Below the pieces are notes generated by a model. That model worked only from the letters and a program-made list of their open reading frames with translations. It was not told the origin of the DNA and made no database searches. A stretch of 7,080 nucleotides of DNA from positions 14,321-21,400 of the forward strand of contig DNYS01000035.1 of the NCBI GenBank assembly GCA_003506735.1, read 5' to 3'. Positions 6,038 through 7,080 of the stretch are shown here, in pieces. Positions within the stretch are counted from its first letter, which is position 1, and each line of letters begins with the position of its first letter. The translations under genes were made by a program, and so were the position numbers. The stretch comes from Nitrospinota bacterium. Its GTDB lineage: Bacteria > UBA8248.

Positions 6038-6706
6038 TTGATCCTCCCCGACCAAATCGGATTCATTTTCCGCCTGATAGAGGCCGCCTTCCTCGGCGGC
6101 CTCATCGGGCTGGAGCGCGAGCGCAACAATCAGCCCGCCGGTCTTCGCACCCATATCATCCTCTGCCTCGGCTCCGCCCTGCTCATGGAAGTCTCCATGC
6201 GCGTGGCCGAGGGGAGTCCCACGAACGACCCCGGCCGCATCGCGGCCCAGGTCGTCAGCGGCATCGGTTTTTTGGGGGCGGGCGCCATCCTCCGGATGGG
6301 CGCTTCGGTGCGGGGGCTGACCACGGCGGCGAGCATTTGGACCACGGCGGGGATCGGCCTGGCCGTGGGAGCGGGCCTCCACGTCGAGGCCGTGTCGGTG
6401 GTGGTGATCATGCTGGTTTCGCTGGGCCTGCTCAAAAAAGTCGGCCGTCGAATTTCCGGGCGGCGCCGCTTCAAGCTTCTGGAAATTATGGTAAACGGCG
6501 GGGAGGAGGAAGAGATGTTCCAGGAGCTCGAGGACATTCTTTCCAAGGAGCGCTGCGATATCCGGGAGATGGACGTGAAAAAAGATCCCGAAGGCGGCCC
6601 GATGCGGGTACGGGTCCAGATCACCACTCCCCGGGATTTCGATCCCTCCCGCCTAGTGGAATCCCTCGCCCGCCATGTCTACGTTCTCCGCGCCGAGGTC
6701 CGCTAG
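6038..6706 (+). CDS. MgtC/SapB family inner-membrane protein
   Basis: This 222-residue protein carries the MgtC hallmarks: GGLIGLERE (20-28), GLRTHIILCLGSAL (35-48), GIGFLGAGAILR (75-86) and VRGLTTAASIWTTAGIGLAVG (91-111). Hydrophobic helices lie at about 7-24, 38-55, 72-86 and 97-132, giving four or five spans. A soluble C-terminal domain of about 80 residues (145-222) resembles the ACT-like domain of longer MgtC forms. MgtC-type proteins are tied to low-magnesium growth, phosphate homeostasis and F-ATPase inhibition in pathogens; the role in other bacteria is open. The start is TTG 6038, one base after the preceding stop, with GGGA nine bases upstream. No ATG lies near, and the N-terminus has normal family length from this TTG. 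Co-transcription with the PPC gene is likely. Confidence 0.88.
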   Translation: MILPDQIGFIFRLIEAAFLGGLIGLERERNNQPAGLRTHIILCLGSALLMEVSMRVAEGSPTNDPGRIAAQVVSGIGFLGAGAILRMGASVRGLTTAASIWTTAGIGLAVGAGLHVEAVSVVVIMLVSLGLLKKVGRRISGRRRFKLLEIMVNGGEEEEMFQELEDILSKERCDIREMDVKKDPEGGPMRVRVQITTPRDFDPSRLVESLARHVYVLRAEVR

Positions 6707-6993
6707 CCCTCCCCGCCCGCTACCCCCTCTTTCGGTTTCAGGGAATCCTTGTAGCGCCGGTTCATGCTCTGTCCGATTCCGGCCATCACCGCGGTGGTGA
6801 GATCGAACGTGGCGTCCAGCACCTCTTCTGGGATATCGGCTTTCCCGGCGGCCGCCAGGCGGTGGTCCACTCAGGGTTGGCAGTTTCGGACGATGGCGAC
6901 CGCGATGCCGATGAGTTTTTTCTCGCGGTCGGTCAGAAGCTCGGTGGCGTGGGCGTCGCGGTAGAATTTCCGGAAGTCGGTTTGATCGCTCAT
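6703..6993 (-). CDS. AhpD/CMD-like redox protein, selenoprotein with CxxU motif (UGA at 6873-6871)
   Basis: The minus-strand frame from ATG 6993 to TAG 6705-6703 gives 96 residues if the in-frame TGA at 6873-6871 is read as selenocysteine (U41). It reads AVAIVRNCQPUVDHRLAAAG, then PEEVLDATFDLTTAVMAGIG. This is the alkylhydroperoxidase D / carboxymuconolactone decarboxylase-like helical core, in which the redox motif is CxxC; here it is C38-Q-P-U41. AGGAG lies six bases before the ATG. The AhpD active-site His four residues after the second Cys is Arg here, with His at +3, as in a CMD subgroup. CMD-like CxxC proteins act as thiol peroxidases or disulfide reductases; the partner is unknown. The protein is shorter than AhpD itself. 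Stop-to-stop reading leaves 40- and 55-residue pieces that gene finders would miss. A nonsense mutation is less likely given the exact position. Confidence 0.87.
6844..6873 (-). promoter_or_regulatory. Sec UGA codon and putative bacterial SECIS of the AhpD-like gene
   Basis: On the minus strand the UGA (6873-6871) is followed, 11 nt later, by CCUGGC (6859-6854), loop GGCC (6853-6850) and GCCGGG (6849-6844). This is a 6-bp stem with one G-U pair. The loop begins with G, 18 nt after the UGA, as expected for a SelB-binding bacterial SECIS. Competing GC pairings exist (CCGC / GCGG), so the fold needs computing. Confidence 0.62.
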
Positions 6994-7007
6994 GCGGGTC
7001 TCCTTTG

Positions 7008-7027
7008 CGGGCGGGACAGCCCGCCCG
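7008..7027 (-). promoter_or_regulatory. Leader hairpin upstream of the AhpD-like selenoprotein gene
   Basis: A perfect 8-bp stem CGGGCGGG / CCCGCCCG with a 4-nt loop lies in the predicted leader, just before the ribosome binding site (AGGAG 7004-7000). It could modulate translation or mRNA stability; no T-run follows it in the gene direction, so it is not a typical terminator. Confidence 0.5.
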
Positions 7028-7064
7028 GTGAAATGCGTCGGGGCGCTTGGAATTCGATGGCGCG

Positions 7065-7070
7065 ATTATA
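7065..7070 (-). promoter_or_regulatory. Candidate -10 element of the AhpD-like gene
   Basis: The exact consensus TATAAT lies on the minus strand about 70 bases before the start codon. The matching -35 would fall outside the window, so the promoter is only half visible. Confidence 0.45.
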
Positions 7071-7080
7071 GGCAGCCGGG

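Noticed and set aside
6337..7071. 244-codon plus-strand open frame at the right end
   Set aside because: It overlaps the MgtC-type gene and lies opposite the AhpD-like gene; its composition is that of a GC-rich shadow.
1..7080. CRISPR array, tRNA, rRNA, insertion sequence or prophage
   Set aside because: No regular repeat-spacer pattern, no cloverleaf or rRNA sequence recognised, and no transposase or integrase fragments in any frame.

Overview
The window is GC-rich bacterial chromosome with dense, short-spaced genes. It carries genes of the futalosine (alternative) menaquinone route. It also holds two genes that only make sense if UGA is read as selenocysteine. This suggests a free-living, non-enteric, high-GC bacterium with a Sec-decoding system (selA/B/C/D, which are not in the window). 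I cannot fix the phylum from the sequence; a deltaproteobacterial-type or uncultured soil/marine lineage would fit.

Layout. (1) 1-1435, plus strand: the C-terminal part of an amidase-signature hydrolase, then an OsmC-like peroxidase whose catalytic cysteine position is an in-frame UGA (1142-1144) followed by a SECIS-like hairpin. A stop-to-stop reading would split it into two meaningless ORFs. (2) 1544-2109, minus strand: a mazEF-type toxin-antitoxin pair with a 4-nt overlap and a good promoter. The toxin lacks several canonical MazF catalytic residues. (3) 2125-2612: a 488-bp non-coding stretch with hairpins and a 28-bp near-palindrome that carries overlapping divergent promoter-like elements. 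(4) 2613-5243, plus strand: mqnC (radical SAM cyclic dehypoxanthine futalosine synthase), a small single-span membrane protein, and a metal-dependent amidohydrolase that is probably the aminodeoxyfutalosine deaminase (MqnX). These are tightly packed and likely one operon. (5) 5413-6706, plus strand: a stand-alone PPC/DUF296 protein, then an MgtC/SapB family membrane protein one base later. (6) 6703-6993, minus strand: a small AhpD/CMD-like protein with a C-x-x-U motif, again needing UGA read-through as Sec. It is convergent with the MgtC-type gene and shares a CTAG double stop.

Functional picture. The mqnC/mqnX pair supplies two steps of menaquinone synthesis. The OsmC-like and AhpD-like proteins are thiol/selenol oxidoreductase families linked to peroxide defence. 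The strongest result is the pair of selenoprotein genes from unrelated folds within 6 kb, each with UGA exactly at a redox-cysteine position and each with a hairpin at bacterial SECIS distance.
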